Origin: Bacteroidota bacterium | GTDB lineage: Bacteria > Bacteroidota > Bacteroidia > Flavobacteriales > Schleiferiaceae | NCBI GenBank assembly: GCA_024742495.1 | Contig: JANSYJ010000002.1 | Coordinates: forward strand, 310,001 to 374,000 | Length of the DNA stretch: 64,000 nt | Direction: 5' to 3' | Shown: in pieces, positions 37,471 through 46,150 of the stretch | How the letters are laid out: each line of letters opens with the position of its first letter | Numbering within the stretch: the first letter of the stretch is position 1 | Translations under genes and position numbers: made by a program | Notes under the pieces: generated by a model | Database searches by the model: none | Told to the model about the DNA's origin: nothing | What the model saw: the letters and a program-made list of their open reading frames with translations, nothing else

Positions 37471-38324
37471 AAAATTCCCAATAAATTGATGTTTTCCCTA
37501 AGCTCTTTCTCGCTTATCATGGGTGAAAGTCGATAGGCACTAGGAACATGTAAATCTTTAACTTCTGAGATATAGCGTTCAAGCAGCACTCTTAGTTTAT
37601 CGCCTTTAAGGCTTAAACCACCCACATTTAATTGAAGCTCCGTGGGGAGAAATTTATTTTGCTCCAAACAGTATAAAATGAAATACAGAAGATCCTCCTC
37701 GGTTTGGTATTCGAATTTATTATACCACTGCAGTTTATCCTTATTGGTAAGGTAAAAATCCGCCTCATTAGGACTCACGTATAGTATGCCGAAAAAATCG
37801 CTCTTTGGATAAAACTGATACAAGCGATCTATGGCAGTGGCTTCGTGGTATAAATTAGCTTGACCAAAGCGCTTATTAATCCACTCACTAATTTCCTCAG
37901 GAATAGCATGAACCATAATCGCTTGGCTATTCGGCCAATGGTCGGTATAAATGCGATCACCCTTTTGAAGTTTAGCAGTATAGGAAAGGATTTTTTGGCC
38001 CTTGCCTTTTTGGTAATAGTCTTCGGGTACTAGGCTGAATTTTTGAAAATTCACCAAACATTGAACGCTGGCTGAATGATCTGGGCTTATCGGTAATTCA
38101 TACAAGCAGCGTTCGAACTCCTCGATAAGTCTTCTATTATCCTTCATCGCCGGCCAATAGGCGTGGGCGCTTAGTAAGATTTTGCGTTTTTCGGAGCCGC
38201 TAACAATAATGGATAAGCCTGTCTTAGACAGGCTTATTACAGTATGACAATCCTTCATACGATCGCGATCTAAACCGCTATCGATTTTTAAAGAAAGGAT
38301 TTTTGTGTTATCTCCAGTTGCCAC
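37467..38324 (-). CDS. DUF3822 family protein
   Basis: A 285-aa soluble protein. The duplicated actin-like ribonuclease H fold pattern (LSLSKTGLSIIVSG near the N-terminus and FFGILYVSPNEADFYLT in the middle) and its location directly before rsmD match DUF3822, a Bacteroidota family of unknown function. It overlaps both neighbours (17 bp with the upstream gene, 4 bp with rsmD), so a single operon is likely. Confidence 0.8.
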   Translation of the reverse strand: MATGDNTKILSLKIDSGLDRDRMKDCHTVISLSKTGLSIIVSGSEKRKILLSAHAYWPAMKDNRRLIEEFERCLYELPISPDHSASVQCLVNFQKFSLVPEDYYQKGKGQKILSYTAKLQKGDRIYTDHWPNSQAIMVHAIPEEISEWINKRFGQANLYHEATAIDRLYQFYPKSDFFGILYVSPNEADFYLTNKDKLQWYNKFEYQTEEDLLYFILYCLEQNKFLPTELQLNVGGLSLKGDKLRVLLERYISEVKDLHVPSAYRLSPMISEKELRENINLLGIL

Positions 38325-38916
38325 TTAATGTTGGTTCATTCAGATCACCTACCTGAAGGGCGTAATCTTCATCGATATATTGCTTGTACTTTTTAAGAAC
38401 ATCGTGGAAGATGGCTTTATTTGAAGCGCGGGCCTCAAAAACAGGCACAATAACATCGTTCACATCTAACTTTCCAGCTTCCAATTCAAACTCCGAATTA
38501 TCGCTAAAAGGAATATATCTTAAACTTTCTGGATCGAAATCAGCACCAAAGAGCTTATCCTTTACAGACTCATATCCAAGAATTGTGGTGATAATAGTAT
38601 CCTTTTCCATGTCGGTTTGATACACCTCATTATAATACATGAAAGAAGAATCTTTTCGCTCGATAATAGCGGAGCGACCCGTGTCCACAAAAGCAATCAC
38701 CGCATTTAAGTCAGGGGCAAAAGCGCGGTATTCCGTACGATAAGCCTTTTGGACATCCCGTATTTGCTCTAGCTTTTCCTTAACCGCGTCGTAACGGCGC
38801 TCTTCCAATTTCTCATAGTTAATTGGATCTAAGATAATGGAGTACAGGCGGTAGCCTAAGAATATAATTATTAAGAATAAGACCGCCTTGATGATCGTTG
38901 AAGTGGTTGAATTCAT
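38308..38916 (-). CDS. Membrane-anchored protein of unknown function
   Basis: A 202-aa protein with one N-terminal membrane helix (STIIKAVLFLIIIFLGYRLYSII, about residues 5-28), followed by a helical stretch (YEKLEERRYDAVKEKLEQIRDVQKAY) and a mixed periplasmic domain. The architecture resembles pilin-like or pseudopilin-like proteins, but no prepilin cleavage site is seen, so that is only a resemblance. It is the first gene of the operon with DUF3822 and rsmD and has a good promoter. Confidence 0.65.
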   Translation of the reverse strand: MNSTTSTIIKAVLFLIIIFLGYRLYSIILDPINYEKLEERRYDAVKEKLEQIRDVQKAYRTEYRAFAPDLNAVIAFVDTGRSAIIERKDSSFMYYNEVYQTDMEKDTIITTILGYESVKDKLFGADFDPESLRYIPFSDNSEFELEAGKLDVNDVIVPVFEARASNKAIFHDVLKKYKQYIDEDYALQVGDLNEPTLSGNWR

Positions 38917-38950
38917 TCTGTTTACGGACGTTTGGTGTTCGTGTTTGCGA

Positions 38951-39003
38951 CAAATCTACAATTTTTTTCAGTTGGCAAACTCCTTTTTTCCGCCCTACTT
39001 TTG
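38951..39003. promoter_or_regulatory. Divergent promoters
   Basis: Plus strand: TTG at 38972-38974, a 21-bp spacer, and TACTTTTG at 38996-39003, 5 bp before the helicase ATG, which implies a nearly leaderless transcript. Minus strand: TAGATTTG (38958-38951) for the membrane protein operon, with a possible TTG 17 bp upstream. Both fit TAnnTTTG. Confidence 0.6.
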
Positions 39004-39007
39004 AAGG

Positions 39008-40435
39008 ATGGATAAGGAATGGAAAAGAGCCTTTTATTATAGTCTAAAAAGGGCTTTTCCGCATCAGCCAACCCAAGGCCAATTGGAAGCTTTTAAGCAA
39101 CTAACGCTTTTTATGGCAGAAGCGCGTGCGGATTTGGTCTTTCTTTTGCGCGGATATGCTGGAACGGGAAAAACAAGTCTCATTGAAAGCACAGTGGAAA
39201 GTTTAAAGCTTTTTGAAAGAAAGGCGGTGCTAATGGCACCCACTGGAAGAGCCGCTAAAGTGATGAGCAATTACGCCAAAAGACCAGCCTTTACCATACA
39301 CAAATACATTTACCGCCTACAAACCGATAAAAGGGGAAATTCCATTTTTCAATTGAGACCGAATAAATCACGTCACACGGTTTTTATTGTGGATGAAGCG
39401 TCTATGATAAATGATGATCATTCGGACTGGTCCAGTTCCTTGCTATCAGATTTACTCGATTTTGTAAAAAGCGGCCATCAGTGCAAACTCCTTTTGGTTG
39501 GCGATACCGCTCAGTTACCACCGGTAGGAAGTTTGGAAAGCCCCGCTTTGGATGGCGATTACCTTGCTCGTCATTATAGTTTGGATCACTATGGCGTAGA
39601 GATGAAGGAGGTAATGCGACAAATGAGGGAATCGCAGCTACTAGCGAATGCTACCGACCTTCGTAATATTCAGCAAGAGCTGCCTTACCGACAGCCTCAA
39701 TTTAATTTAGGTCCAGATTTTATAAGGCTGCAAGAAGGATTTGAAGTAGAGGATGCTTTAAATCAAGCCCTATCGGAAGTAGGGAAGGAGGAGATGTGCA
39801 TTATAGTGCGCTCCAACAAAAGAGCCAACCTCTACAATAAACAAATCCGAGGGCGCATCCTTTGGCAAGAGGATGAAGTCTCTACTGGCGATTACCTGAT
39901 GGTGGTGAAAAACAATTATCACTGGTTACCGGACAATCACAAGGCTAGTTTTATTGCCAATGGGGATATCTTAGAACTCCTCGAGATTTATCAATTCATG
40001 GACCTCTATGACAAACGCTTCGCTCGGGTGAAATTGCGATTTACCGATTACCAGGATGCGGAGCCCTTCGAAACCATAATCCTATTAGACACCCTCGACC
40101 ATTCTGGGCCTTCCCTAAGTTGGGATGAGATGCGAGCTTTTACCGAAGAAGTGGCCTTGGATTATCAGGATATGCCCTCCAAAGCGGCCATGCTAAAAGA
40201 GCTGAAGGATAATCCCTATTTAAATGCTTTGCAAGTGAAGTTTGCTTATGCAATTACCGGGCATAAGGCCCAAGGTGGACAGTGGCAAAGGGTATTTGTA
40301 GAGCACCCCTGGCGACCAGATGACACTTTGGATCTCGACTTTTTACGCTGGCTCTATACCGCCATTACCCGAGCCAGGGAACGGGTGTATTTACTGGGCT
40401 TCCCCAATGATTTCTTTCCGTCTCAAATGATTTGA
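39008..40435 (+). CDS. RecD-like superfamily 1 DNA helicase
   Basis: A 475-aa ATP-dependent helicase. Walker A is GYAGTGKTS (about residues 50-58), Walker B is VFIVDEAS (about 125-132), and the C-terminal UvrD_C_2 part has AITGHKAQGGQW (about 415-426) and YTAITRARE. It lacks the long N-terminal region of full RecD2 and is the short form common in Bacteroidota. No RecB or RecC partner is nearby; a role in repair or replication restart is inferred. Confidence 0.88.
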   Translation: MDKEWKRAFYYSLKRAFPHQPTQGQLEAFKQLTLFMAEARADLVFLLRGYAGTGKTSLIESTVESLKLFERKAVLMAPTGRAAKVMSNYAKRPAFTIHKYIYRLQTDKRGNSIFQLRPNKSRHTVFIVDEASMINDDHSDWSSSLLSDLLDFVKSGHQCKLLLVGDTAQLPPVGSLESPALDGDYLARHYSLDHYGVEMKEVMRQMRESQLLANATDLRNIQQELPYRQPQFNLGPDFIRLQEGFEVEDALNQALSEVGKEEMCIIVRSNKRANLYNKQIRGRILWQEDEVSTGDYLMVVKNNYHWLPDNHKASFIANGDILELLEIYQFMDLYDKRFARVKLRFTDYQDAEPFETIILLDTLDHSGPSLSWDEMRAFTEEVALDYQDMPSKAAMLKELKDNPYLNALQVKFAYAITGHKAQGGQWQRVFVEHPWRPDDTLDLDFLRWLYTAITRARERVYLLGFPNDFFPSQMI

Positions 40436-40509
40436 GAGGTCTCATTTTACAATTTGAAACTTCCGCTGTACGACTTTGTTATTGTTTTGAGCTCAAATTC
40501 AAAAACACG

Positions 40510-40893
40510 ATGAAGAAATCAGTATTTACTTTCACCCTTTTAGGAATCCTTAGCTCATGTGCCTTTTTAAATTTAGGAGTCTTTCGCTCTGGTGTTCAAA
40601 TTCCACCGGGAGAAGAATTCTTATTAGGCGAAGGAACAAAGGGAGCATTTGACTTAGAGCTAGAGAACACCTGTTACTGCGATATTCCTGTAGAAACAAG
40701 AAATGCCAAGGGCGAACGAACCAGTAGTTTTGGTTTGGCCCAAAGAGGAACGGTGAAATTAACCGTTAGAGCGGGCGATCATGCGGTATTGCAAAACCCT
40801 TATAAAAATACCGTAGCCGTAAATGCCACCATGAAGGAACAGGTTTATGGCATGCGATATCAAGCTTTAAGCGACTCGGTACAAGTTGAGTAA
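40510..40893 (+). CDS. Small lipoprotein of unknown function
   Basis: A 127-aa protein starting at ATG 40510 with a lipoprotein signal peptide: a hydrophobic stretch followed by LSSC, with Cys17 as the lipidated residue. The mature part is beta-rich. It includes a CYCDIPVETRNAKGE segment and no recognised domain. Its 3' end overlaps the convergent gluQ gene by 27 bp. Confidence 0.7.
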   Translation: MKKSVFTFTLLGILSSCAFLNLGVFRSGVQIPPGEEFLLGEGTKGAFDLELENTCYCDIPVETRNAKGERTSSFGLAQRGTVKLTVRAGDHAVLQNPYKNTVAVNATMKEQVYGMRYQALSDSVQVE

Positions 40894-41739
40894 TTCCGAT
40901 AAATTTTGAGCACCTAGCGGTAAATTCAAGTGTTGGGCAAGCTCATTCAATAAGCTCATTCGGGCGGCTTCATTGCGGTACACTTCTGCTGCTGGAGCTG
41001 CCTGACTTTTTGAAATCTTTTGCTTTTCACCATTGAGAAGCAAGGGATGATGATGGAAATTCACCATTGGAAAATTGGACCATTGGTATTTTTGAGCCAG
41101 GGCTATTTGCACCAAACTCGAGTGCCATAAATCCTGGCCGCGCACAATATGACTGACCTTAAAATGAAGATCATCAATTAGGCTGCAAATTTGATAAGCA
41201 GGCTTAGCCGATTTAGTCCTTAAAACCAAATGCTGCATTTCGAGGGGATATGGGAAAGTGTCTTTCTCGCCCATCCAGTTCTTAAGACTAAGCTCCAGAT
41301 TGCAATGCTGCCAGCGCCAGGCATGGGAATCTTCATCTAAGCTTAGGCCTTTAGATCGGCAAGTTCCCGGGTATAGGCCATCAGGATTTAGCCTTAGTAT
41401 TTCCTTACGAGAACAGGAACAGGCAAAGAGATCTCCCTTCAAACGAATTTCGTTCAAGGCCTCATGGTAAAGATCCATTCGCTTTAATTGACTCCAGTTT
41501 TTTTCAAAATCGTCCACAGCTTGTGGGCCTTCATCATAGTCGATGCCCAAGGCCTCCAAGCTCAGGAATATATCTTCTAAATAGGAGCGGCGATATCGAT
41601 TTCGATCCATATCGTCTATGCGCAGTAAAATTTCAAGGCCATCCTTCCTCGCCATCAGCCAAGTAAGAGCAAAGGAAAATAGGTTTCCCTGATGAAGATA
41701 TCCGGAAGGAGTAGGCGCAAGTCGGGTTTTTCCGATCAT
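40867..41739 (-). CDS. gluQ: Glutamyl-Q tRNA(Asp) synthetase
   Basis: A 290-aa enzyme that attaches glutamate to queuosine in tRNA(Asp). It has the class I aminoacyl-tRNA synthetase HIGH-like motif PTPSGYLHQGN (about residues 9-19), a zinc site (CSCSRKE and a later TCRSKG) and the KISKS motif near the C-terminus. It lacks the anticodon-binding domain of GluRS, and the length fits the GluQ-RS family. Confidence 0.92.
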   Translation of the reverse strand: MIGKTRLAPTPSGYLHQGNLFSFALTWLMARKDGLEILLRIDDMDRNRYRRSYLEDIFLSLEALGIDYDEGPQAVDDFEKNWSQLKRMDLYHEALNEIRLKGDLFACSCSRKEILRLNPDGLYPGTCRSKGLSLDEDSHAWRWQHCNLELSLKNWMGEKDTFPYPLEMQHLVLRTKSAKPAYQICSLIDDLHFKVSHIVRGQDLWHSSLVQIALAQKYQWSNFPMVNFHHHPLLLNGEKQKISKSQAAPAAEVYRNEAARMSLLNELAQHLNLPLGAQNLSELLNLYRVA

Positions 41740-41778
41740 GCTTCAAATAAATGGAATTTGAGACTAAGTTTTATACCC

Positions 41779-41786
41779 TAATTTTG
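41779..41786 (+). promoter_or_regulatory. -7 box of the acyltransferase gene
   Basis: TAATTTTG ends 4 bases before the ATG at 41791, again implying a nearly leaderless transcript. Confidence 0.5.
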
Positions 41787-41790
41787 AAGC

Positions 41791-42342
41791 ATGAAAAATG
41801 CCCTAGGTCAATTATTCTTTAAAATCGCGGGTTGGAAGCTTAAAGCGAACATATCGGAAGAAGTGAAGCATTCGGTTATGGTGGCGGCGCCCCATACTTC
41901 TAACTGGGATTTCCCCTTCGCTTTAGCGGCATTTTGGATGATGGGTCTGGACTTAAAGTATTTCATTAAGCACTTTTATACTCAGGGTTTGCACGGCTTT
42001 TTCTTTCGTTGGACTGGCGCTATCGGCGTGAATCAAAAGAAGCATGGAAACCTTAGTGACTATGCCATACAGCTTTTAAAGGAGCGTAAAATGGTCGTCT
42101 TAGTTCCCGCTGAGGGAACTCGTAAAAGAGTGGAGAAATGGCGTACTGGCTTTTACCGAATTGCTATTGAAGCTCAGGTGCCCATTAGTTTAGGCTATCT
42201 GGATTACCCTAAGAAAGAAGCCGGAATTCTAGGTGTCTTTCAGCCCAGTGGCGATTTCGAAAAGGACATGGCCTACATTCAGGAGCAATACCGGAATATA
42301 GGACCACGTCATCCTGATAATTACAATCCTCAAATTTACTAG
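41791..42342 (+). CDS. PlsC-like acyltransferase
   Basis: A 183-aa glycerophospholipid acyltransferase-like protein. The catalytic H(x)4D motif is HTSNWD (His35, Asp40), the second block is VPAEGTRKRVEKW, in place of the common PEGTR, and the FYRIAIEAQVPI block follows. This is the short PlsC form typical of Bacteroidota and could acylate lysophosphatidate or another lyso-lipid. Its stop codon interlocks with that of the convergent SDR gene (4-bp overlap). Confidence 0.85.
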   Translation: MKNALGQLFFKIAGWKLKANISEEVKHSVMVAAPHTSNWDFPFALAAFWMMGLDLKYFIKHFYTQGLHGFFFRWTGAIGVNQKKHGNLSDYAIQLLKERKMVVLVPAEGTRKRVEKWRTGFYRIAIEAQVPISLGYLDYPKKEAGILGVFQPSGDFEKDMAYIQEQYRNIGPRHPDNYNPQIY

Positions 42343-43058
42343 GAGCCCGGAGGCCTGCTTGGTCTTACCTCTACTTTACTGGGCAAGGTGCGCGGATGAA
42401 TCTCCAAGAGGTTTACAATCATTTGCCCCAAATCTTCCGGTTGAATTTTCCAAGCATCAGCATCGGAAGGTTCATGGCCATTGAAATAGCTGCTTACAGA
42501 ACCGGGCATTATGGTGGTCACTTTTACGTCAAAAGGCCTAAAGTCGAGCATGGCGGCTTGACTCATACCAGTTACGGCAAATTTACTGGCATTGTAAGCG
42601 GCGCCCTTGCCGAAGAAATTTGTCCCGGCGAGACTGCTTATGGTAAAGATGTAGCCCTTGGTCTTTTTTAAAGCTTCGGCACAAGCCTTAATGCTGTAAA
42701 ATACGCCGTTGACATTGGTTGCAATTACCGCATCCCAGTCTTTTACCTCCATCTCGTCTATGGAAGCAAAATGACCAATACCGGCATTGGCAACCAATAC
42801 GTCGAGTTGACCAAAGCGAGCGATAATATTTCCACAGGCGGCCAATTGTTGATCGTAATTGCGCACGTCCATCGATAGTCCAAGTACTTCTCCGCCAGTA
42901 GCATCTTCTAAGTCTTGAGCGGCGGTTTCGGCAGCGGCTAAACTTCTTGAGCTGATGGCTACTTTCATTCCTTGTTGGAGCAGCGACTTTGCAATCCCGA
43001 AGCCAATTCCCTTATTGCCTCCGCTTACAAAGGCTACTTTATTTTTTAAATCTGTCAT
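42339..43058 (-). CDS. Short-chain dehydrogenase/reductase
   Basis: A 239-aa classical SDR. The cofactor loop is SGGNKGIGFGIA (about residues 12-23), NAGIG follows near 90, and the catalytic Ser and Tyr-x3-Lys lie in ISSLAG and YNASK. An Arg/Ser pair after the second strand (SSRS) suggests NADPH preference. The substrate cannot be inferred; 3-oxoacyl-ACP reductase-like activity is possible. It is 17 bp from the SRAP gene. Confidence 0.88.
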   Translation of the reverse strand: MTDLKNKVAFVSGGNKGIGFGIAKSLLQQGMKVAISSRSLAAAETAAQDLEDATGGEVLGLSMDVRNYDQQLAACGNIIARFGQLDVLVANAGIGHFASIDEMEVKDWDAVIATNVNGVFYSIKACAEALKKTKGYIFTISSLAGTNFFGKGAAYNASKFAVTGMSQAAMLDFRPFDVKVTTIMPGSVSSYFNGHEPSDADAWKIQPEDLGQMIVNLLEIHPRTLPSKVEVRPSRPPGS

Positions 43059-43075
43059 AATTTTTTTAGGCCTTT

Positions 43076-43882
43076 TTAGAATAACTCTATTTGCCCACTT
43101 TCGTTCGATGCATCTGCTGCTAATTCAGAATAAGTTTCCTCGATTATGGCTTCGGGAACATTACCCAAGGCCTTTTTGCCGCGAATGGCATGTACGGTAT
43201 GCGCTTTTAAATCATCCTCCGCATAGGGTTGGCAAAGGGTTTTAATTCGTTCCTCAGGATCCAAGTCCCATTCCTCAAGCCAATGCTTCTGGCTTTCGCG
43301 ATTTAAAATTACCGGCATGCGGGCTTCTTTCATTTTCGGATTGTTATGAATCTCTTTTAAAAGCTCATTCCCAACCGTAGTTACTATGGTAAAGCTGCGC
43401 CAGATATTTCCCGTTTCAGGTTCGGTCCATTCTTCCTTAAGGCCCGCCATGATCATTGGTTCTTCGTTTTTATGGCGTACGATATAGGGGAAGCTTTTCC
43501 CATTTTTATGATGATGTTCGTAAAAGCCATCAGTAACAACTAAGCAACGCCCACGTTTGGCAGCAGCGCGAAAGGAGGGTTTATCCAATAGGGTTTCACT
43601 GCGGGCATTAAGGGTGCGGTTCCAAATACTGGTGGCTTGTTCTCGGTCTTTCACCCAAGAAGGAACCAAGCCCCAAAGATGTCCTTTAACGCTTAAATCT
43701 TCTAAATCATCAATAATTGGGAAGCTGGGATGGGCATAGCCACTGGCGTGAAAAATGGGCCCTTGAGTTTCCTTAATTCTCAAAAACTGTTCTTCCAGTT
43801 CCTGGATTGTTTCTTGACTATAACCAATGCGTTGGGCATAGTCCAAAGCACGTTTGGTTAGTGAAAGTGAATCGTAGCACAT
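43076..43882 (-). CDS. SRAP (YedK/HMCES-like) abasic-site protein
   Basis: A 268-aa protein of the SOS response-associated peptidase family, which crosslinks to abasic sites in single-stranded DNA through Cys2. Cys2 is present (MCYDS), as is the catalytic Glu in TDGFYEH and the conserved RMPVIL block. The His that normally lies close before RMP appears slightly further upstream (EIHNNP), with a short insertion between. It is co-oriented with the SDR gene. Confidence 0.9.
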   Translation of the reverse strand: MCYDSLSLTKRALDYAQRIGYSQETIQELEEQFLRIKETQGPIFHASGYAHPSFPIIDDLEDLSVKGHLWGLVPSWVKDREQATSIWNRTLNARSETLLDKPSFRAAAKRGRCLVVTDGFYEHHHKNGKSFPYIVRHKNEEPMIMAGLKEEWTEPETGNIWRSFTIVTTVGNELLKEIHNNPKMKEARMPVILNRESQKHWLEEWDLDPEERIKTLCQPYAEDDLKAHTVHAIRGKKALGNVPEAIIEETYSELAADASNESGQIELF

Positions 43883-43954
43883 GCCTTAAAACTATGAAAT
43901 TGTCATTAAGAATAGCTTAGTTCACCTGCACGATTAAACTTCCAAAGCGGTGTT

Positions 43955-44275
43955 TTAGTCCTTTCCTTGATCCATAGCTTTTAAAATCTTGCTATCCACA
44001 TAAAAACAGCCAAAGGGAATAAAGCTGGCAATGAGGATCACCATGGCGGTAGTGCCAATTGACCACTTTTTGGAAAAAGCCTCCCACAGGGCCATTACTA
44101 CAAAGAGCACAAAAAGTCCTCCATGCACCGGGCCAATGCTTTTCACCCAAGAATCATCTCCGAAATAGTATTTCAGTGGAACCGCAATTAAGACCAATAA
44201 AATTAAAGATAGGCCTTCGATAAGGGAGATTAAACGCAAGCGGGCAATGGAGCTGGTGCGGAAATTTTTAAGCAT
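43955..44275 (-). CDS. DUF3817 membrane protein
   Basis: A 106-aa inner-membrane protein with three hydrophobic helices. The segment IEGLSLILLVLIAVPLKY followed by the short polar stretch and GPVHGGLFVLFV is the signature of DUF3817, a family of unknown function. It has its own probable promoter at 44300-44307. Confidence 0.88.
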   Translation of the reverse strand: MLKNFRTSSIARLRLISLIEGLSLILLVLIAVPLKYYFGDDSWVKSIGPVHGGLFVLFVVMALWEAFSKKWSIGTTAMVILIASFIPFGCFYVDSKILKAMDQGKD

Positions 44276-44299
44276 TAGCTTGTACTAATTTGTTCGCGG

Positions 44300-44307
44300 C
44301 AAAAGTA
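44300..44307 (-). promoter_or_regulatory. -7 box of the DUF3817 gene
   Basis: On the minus strand this reads TACTTTTG, 24 bases upstream of the start codon at 44275. Confidence 0.45.
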
Positions 44308-44361
44308 AAGGTCAGGATTGGTAGGGCTCTAAAAGGCGACTGATTTAATTTAAGGATGCGC

Positions 44362-44826
44362 TTATTTGAAATGCAATTTTAAGCCTTCGTGACTAGCGCT
44401 AAAACCTAGTGCTAAATAGAATTTTAAAGCTTCCGGTCTTTTTTTATCGGTAGTTAATTGAATCAAATGAGCGCCTTTGGCCTGCGCCCTTTCAAGGGCC
44501 CATTGGAAGAGTTTTTTCCCAAGTCCTTCACCTCGTTTATCGGCACGAACTCGAACCGCTTCTATTTGAGCACGAATGCCACCTTGGTAGGTTAGGTAGG
44601 GGATGAAGCTCAATTGAAAAGTGCCTACCACCGAATTCTCATCTTCCACAGCTACCATTAAGTCCTGATTAGAATCGGCTTGTATCCGCTGAAAAGCATC
44701 AAGATAGGATTGGACAATGGGACTAGTGAACTCTTCTCTGGTTTTACCCAAATCGTCTTGTGCTAAGAGCGCAATTATTTGAGGAAGGTCGGCTTTGGTA
44801 GCGGCTCGTATTTGCATGGCTTGCAT
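44362..44826 (-). CDS. GNAT family N-acetyltransferase
   Basis: A 154-aa acetyltransferase-like protein. The acetyl-CoA binding motif VRADKRGEGLGKKLF (about 92-106) is clear, followed by the C-terminal ALKFYLALGFSAS block. Either ATG at 44826 or 44817 could be the start; the second gives the more typical MQIRAATK. The substrate is unknown. It is 25 bp downstream of another GNAT gene. Confidence 0.85.
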   Translation of the reverse strand: MQAMQIRAATKADLPQIIALLAQDDLGKTREEFTSPIVQSYLDAFQRIQADSNQDLMVAVEDENSVVGTFQLSFIPYLTYQGGIRAQIEAVRVRADKRGEGLGKKLFQWALERAQAKGAHLIQLTTDKKRPEALKFYLALGFSASHEGLKLHFK

Positions 44827-44851
44827 TAATGGTACTTAAATGGGATAGAGG

Positions 44852-45295
44852 CTAGTTTAAACTCTTTATCATTTTAACATGCGGTATACCATCTTCATCA
44901 AAATAGTCTCCTTCTTCACGATAATTGTTTTTTCGGTAAAAGCGAACCGCTGAATCTCGGGCATGGCAATAGATCATTTCGTAAGCTTTGTCTCGGGCAA
45001 TCCCTTCACAAAATTGCATCAATTGGCTACCGATATTTTTATTGCGTAAGTTTTCGTCAACCGCCACGCGCTGCATTTTCATTTGAGATCCTTCGGGTAC
45101 TAAAACCGCACAAGCGCAAATAGTAGAATTTTGCTCCGCTACAATTTGTAGATGTTCAGATTCTTCCGCTAACTCCTTAGTGCTAAAGCGACTGCCTAAG
45201 GGAATGCGCAGCACTTTTTCGCGTAAGCTTACTGCCTCCTGCCAAGCTTTACTACCGTGATTAATTTGCTTGAAAATTAGAGATGCTTTTGCCAT
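44852..45295 (-). CDS. GNAT family N-acetyltransferase (ElaA/YjcF-like)
   Basis: A 147-aa acetyltransferase-like protein with the acetyl-CoA loop VDENLRNKNIGSQLM (about 78-92) and a C-terminal AVRFYRKNNYREEGDYF block. The early LREKVLRIPLG motif is typical of the ElaA/YjcF-like subgroup. It lies 12 bp after the preceding gene and probably shares its transcript. The substrate is unknown. Confidence 0.85.
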   Translation of the reverse strand: MAKASLIFKQINHGSKAWQEAVSLREKVLRIPLGSRFSTKELAEESEHLQIVAEQNSTICACAVLVPEGSQMKMQRVAVDENLRNKNIGSQLMQFCEGIARDKAYEMIYCHARDSAVRFYRKNNYREEGDYFDEDGIPHVKMIKSLN

Positions 45296-45307
45296 TGATC
45301 TTATTTT

Positions 45308-45937
45308 CTAGGAGGGACTATCCTTTTCATGAAAAGCATCTACATAGGCTGCAAGGTCGATTAAGGGCTTTAATTCCTTTAATTCTTCCGGATCTTCAGG
45401 CATGGCATGAAAATCATAGCCTCGCACTTTATGTACACAGTCGTATTCACCTAAAATGTTATCTGCCAGTAGCAAGCAAGCGTAGCCTAGCGACTGTTGA
45501 TTATAGGGGTTAAGGCCACTCACGTAAATGATGACATCCAGATGTTCGCCTTCCACAATCGGGAAGAAACGCTTATCCTTCAACTGTAAATCTTCTTCTG
45601 GTCCCTTCAGTTTTAAGCTTTCTAATTTCTCTAATGGCGCTCTTTGCCTAAAGGCGATGAATTGCCAGCCTGGAATATCGGGTGCTTGAGCTACAATTTC
45701 TTGTACCGAAGGGAAAAGTTCCACGTCGCCATCGGCGGAAATGGTCATCTTTATGAGGCCTTCTTGGGGCGGCTCCAATTCAACCGCCAGGCCAGGGCTT
45801 ATTTTTCGAATTTGCTTGATGATTTCCCTTAAATAGAAATCCGGGGCCTTTTGAAAGTCTTTGAATTCGTCTGCCTGAAATTCGTACCAGGACCAGAATT
45901 TTTCAATGGGATTGGATTTTTTGAAGAATTTAAACAT
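45308..45937 (-). CDS. Cytoplasmic protein of unknown function
   Basis: A 209-aa soluble protein starting at ATG 45937 (MFKFFKKSNPIEKFWSWY). A longer reading from 45991 would overlap the small zinc-ribbon gene upstream. It contains the motif FWSWYEFQADEFKDFQ near the N-terminus and a mixed alpha/beta body. I recognise no assigned domain. It lies in a run with the zinc-ribbon and DUF2007 genes upstream and two GNAT genes downstream. Confidence 0.65.
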   Translation of the reverse strand: MFKFFKKSNPIEKFWSWYEFQADEFKDFQKAPDFYLREIIKQIRKISPGLAVELEPPQEGLIKMTISADGDVELFPSVQEIVAQAPDIPGWQFIAFRQRAPLEKLESLKLKGPEEDLQLKDKRFFPIVEGEHLDVIIYVSGLNPYNQQSLGYACLLLADNILGEYDCVHKVRGYDFHAMPEDPEELKELKPLIDLAAYVDAFHEKDSPS

Positions 45938-45953
45938 TGGCTGCTGGGAGAGA

Positions 45954-46127
45954 TTAGGATGATTGAATCTTATGCTTTTGAGAACAATCAAAACAATGAG
46001 ATTCCTTATTCAGGAAAAATAAGGGGAATCCGAAAAGTAGTATAGAAATGGCAAATCCTCTACTGCTAAATTTTGGTTTAGAGACTTCTGTAGAACCGCA
46101 ATTTGGGCATACTCTAGACTTTTCCAT
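45954..46127 (-). CDS. 57-aa zinc-ribbon membrane protein
   Basis: A short gene, MEKSRVCPNCGSTEVSKP to SQKHKIQSS. It has a CPNC pair near residue 7, a CFDC pair near residue 45, and a hydrophobic helix (FAISILLFGFPLFFL) between them. The two Cys pairs suggest a split zinc ribbon on the cytoplasmic face. It is 16 bp upstream of the 209-aa gene and 23 bp downstream of the DUF2007 gene, another protein type often linked with zinc ribbons. Function is unknown. Confidence 0.7.
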   Translation of the reverse strand: MEKSRVCPNCGSTEVSKPKFSSRGFAISILLFGFPLFFLNKESHCFDCSQKHKIQSS

Positions 46128-46150
46128 TTATGTGAAGCAGGATTTTTTCT

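Noticed and set aside
43076-43882. Possible loss of the catalytic His in the SRAP protein
   Set aside because: A His occurs a few residues further upstream in EIHNNP, consistent with a short insertion; inactivation cannot be argued from this.
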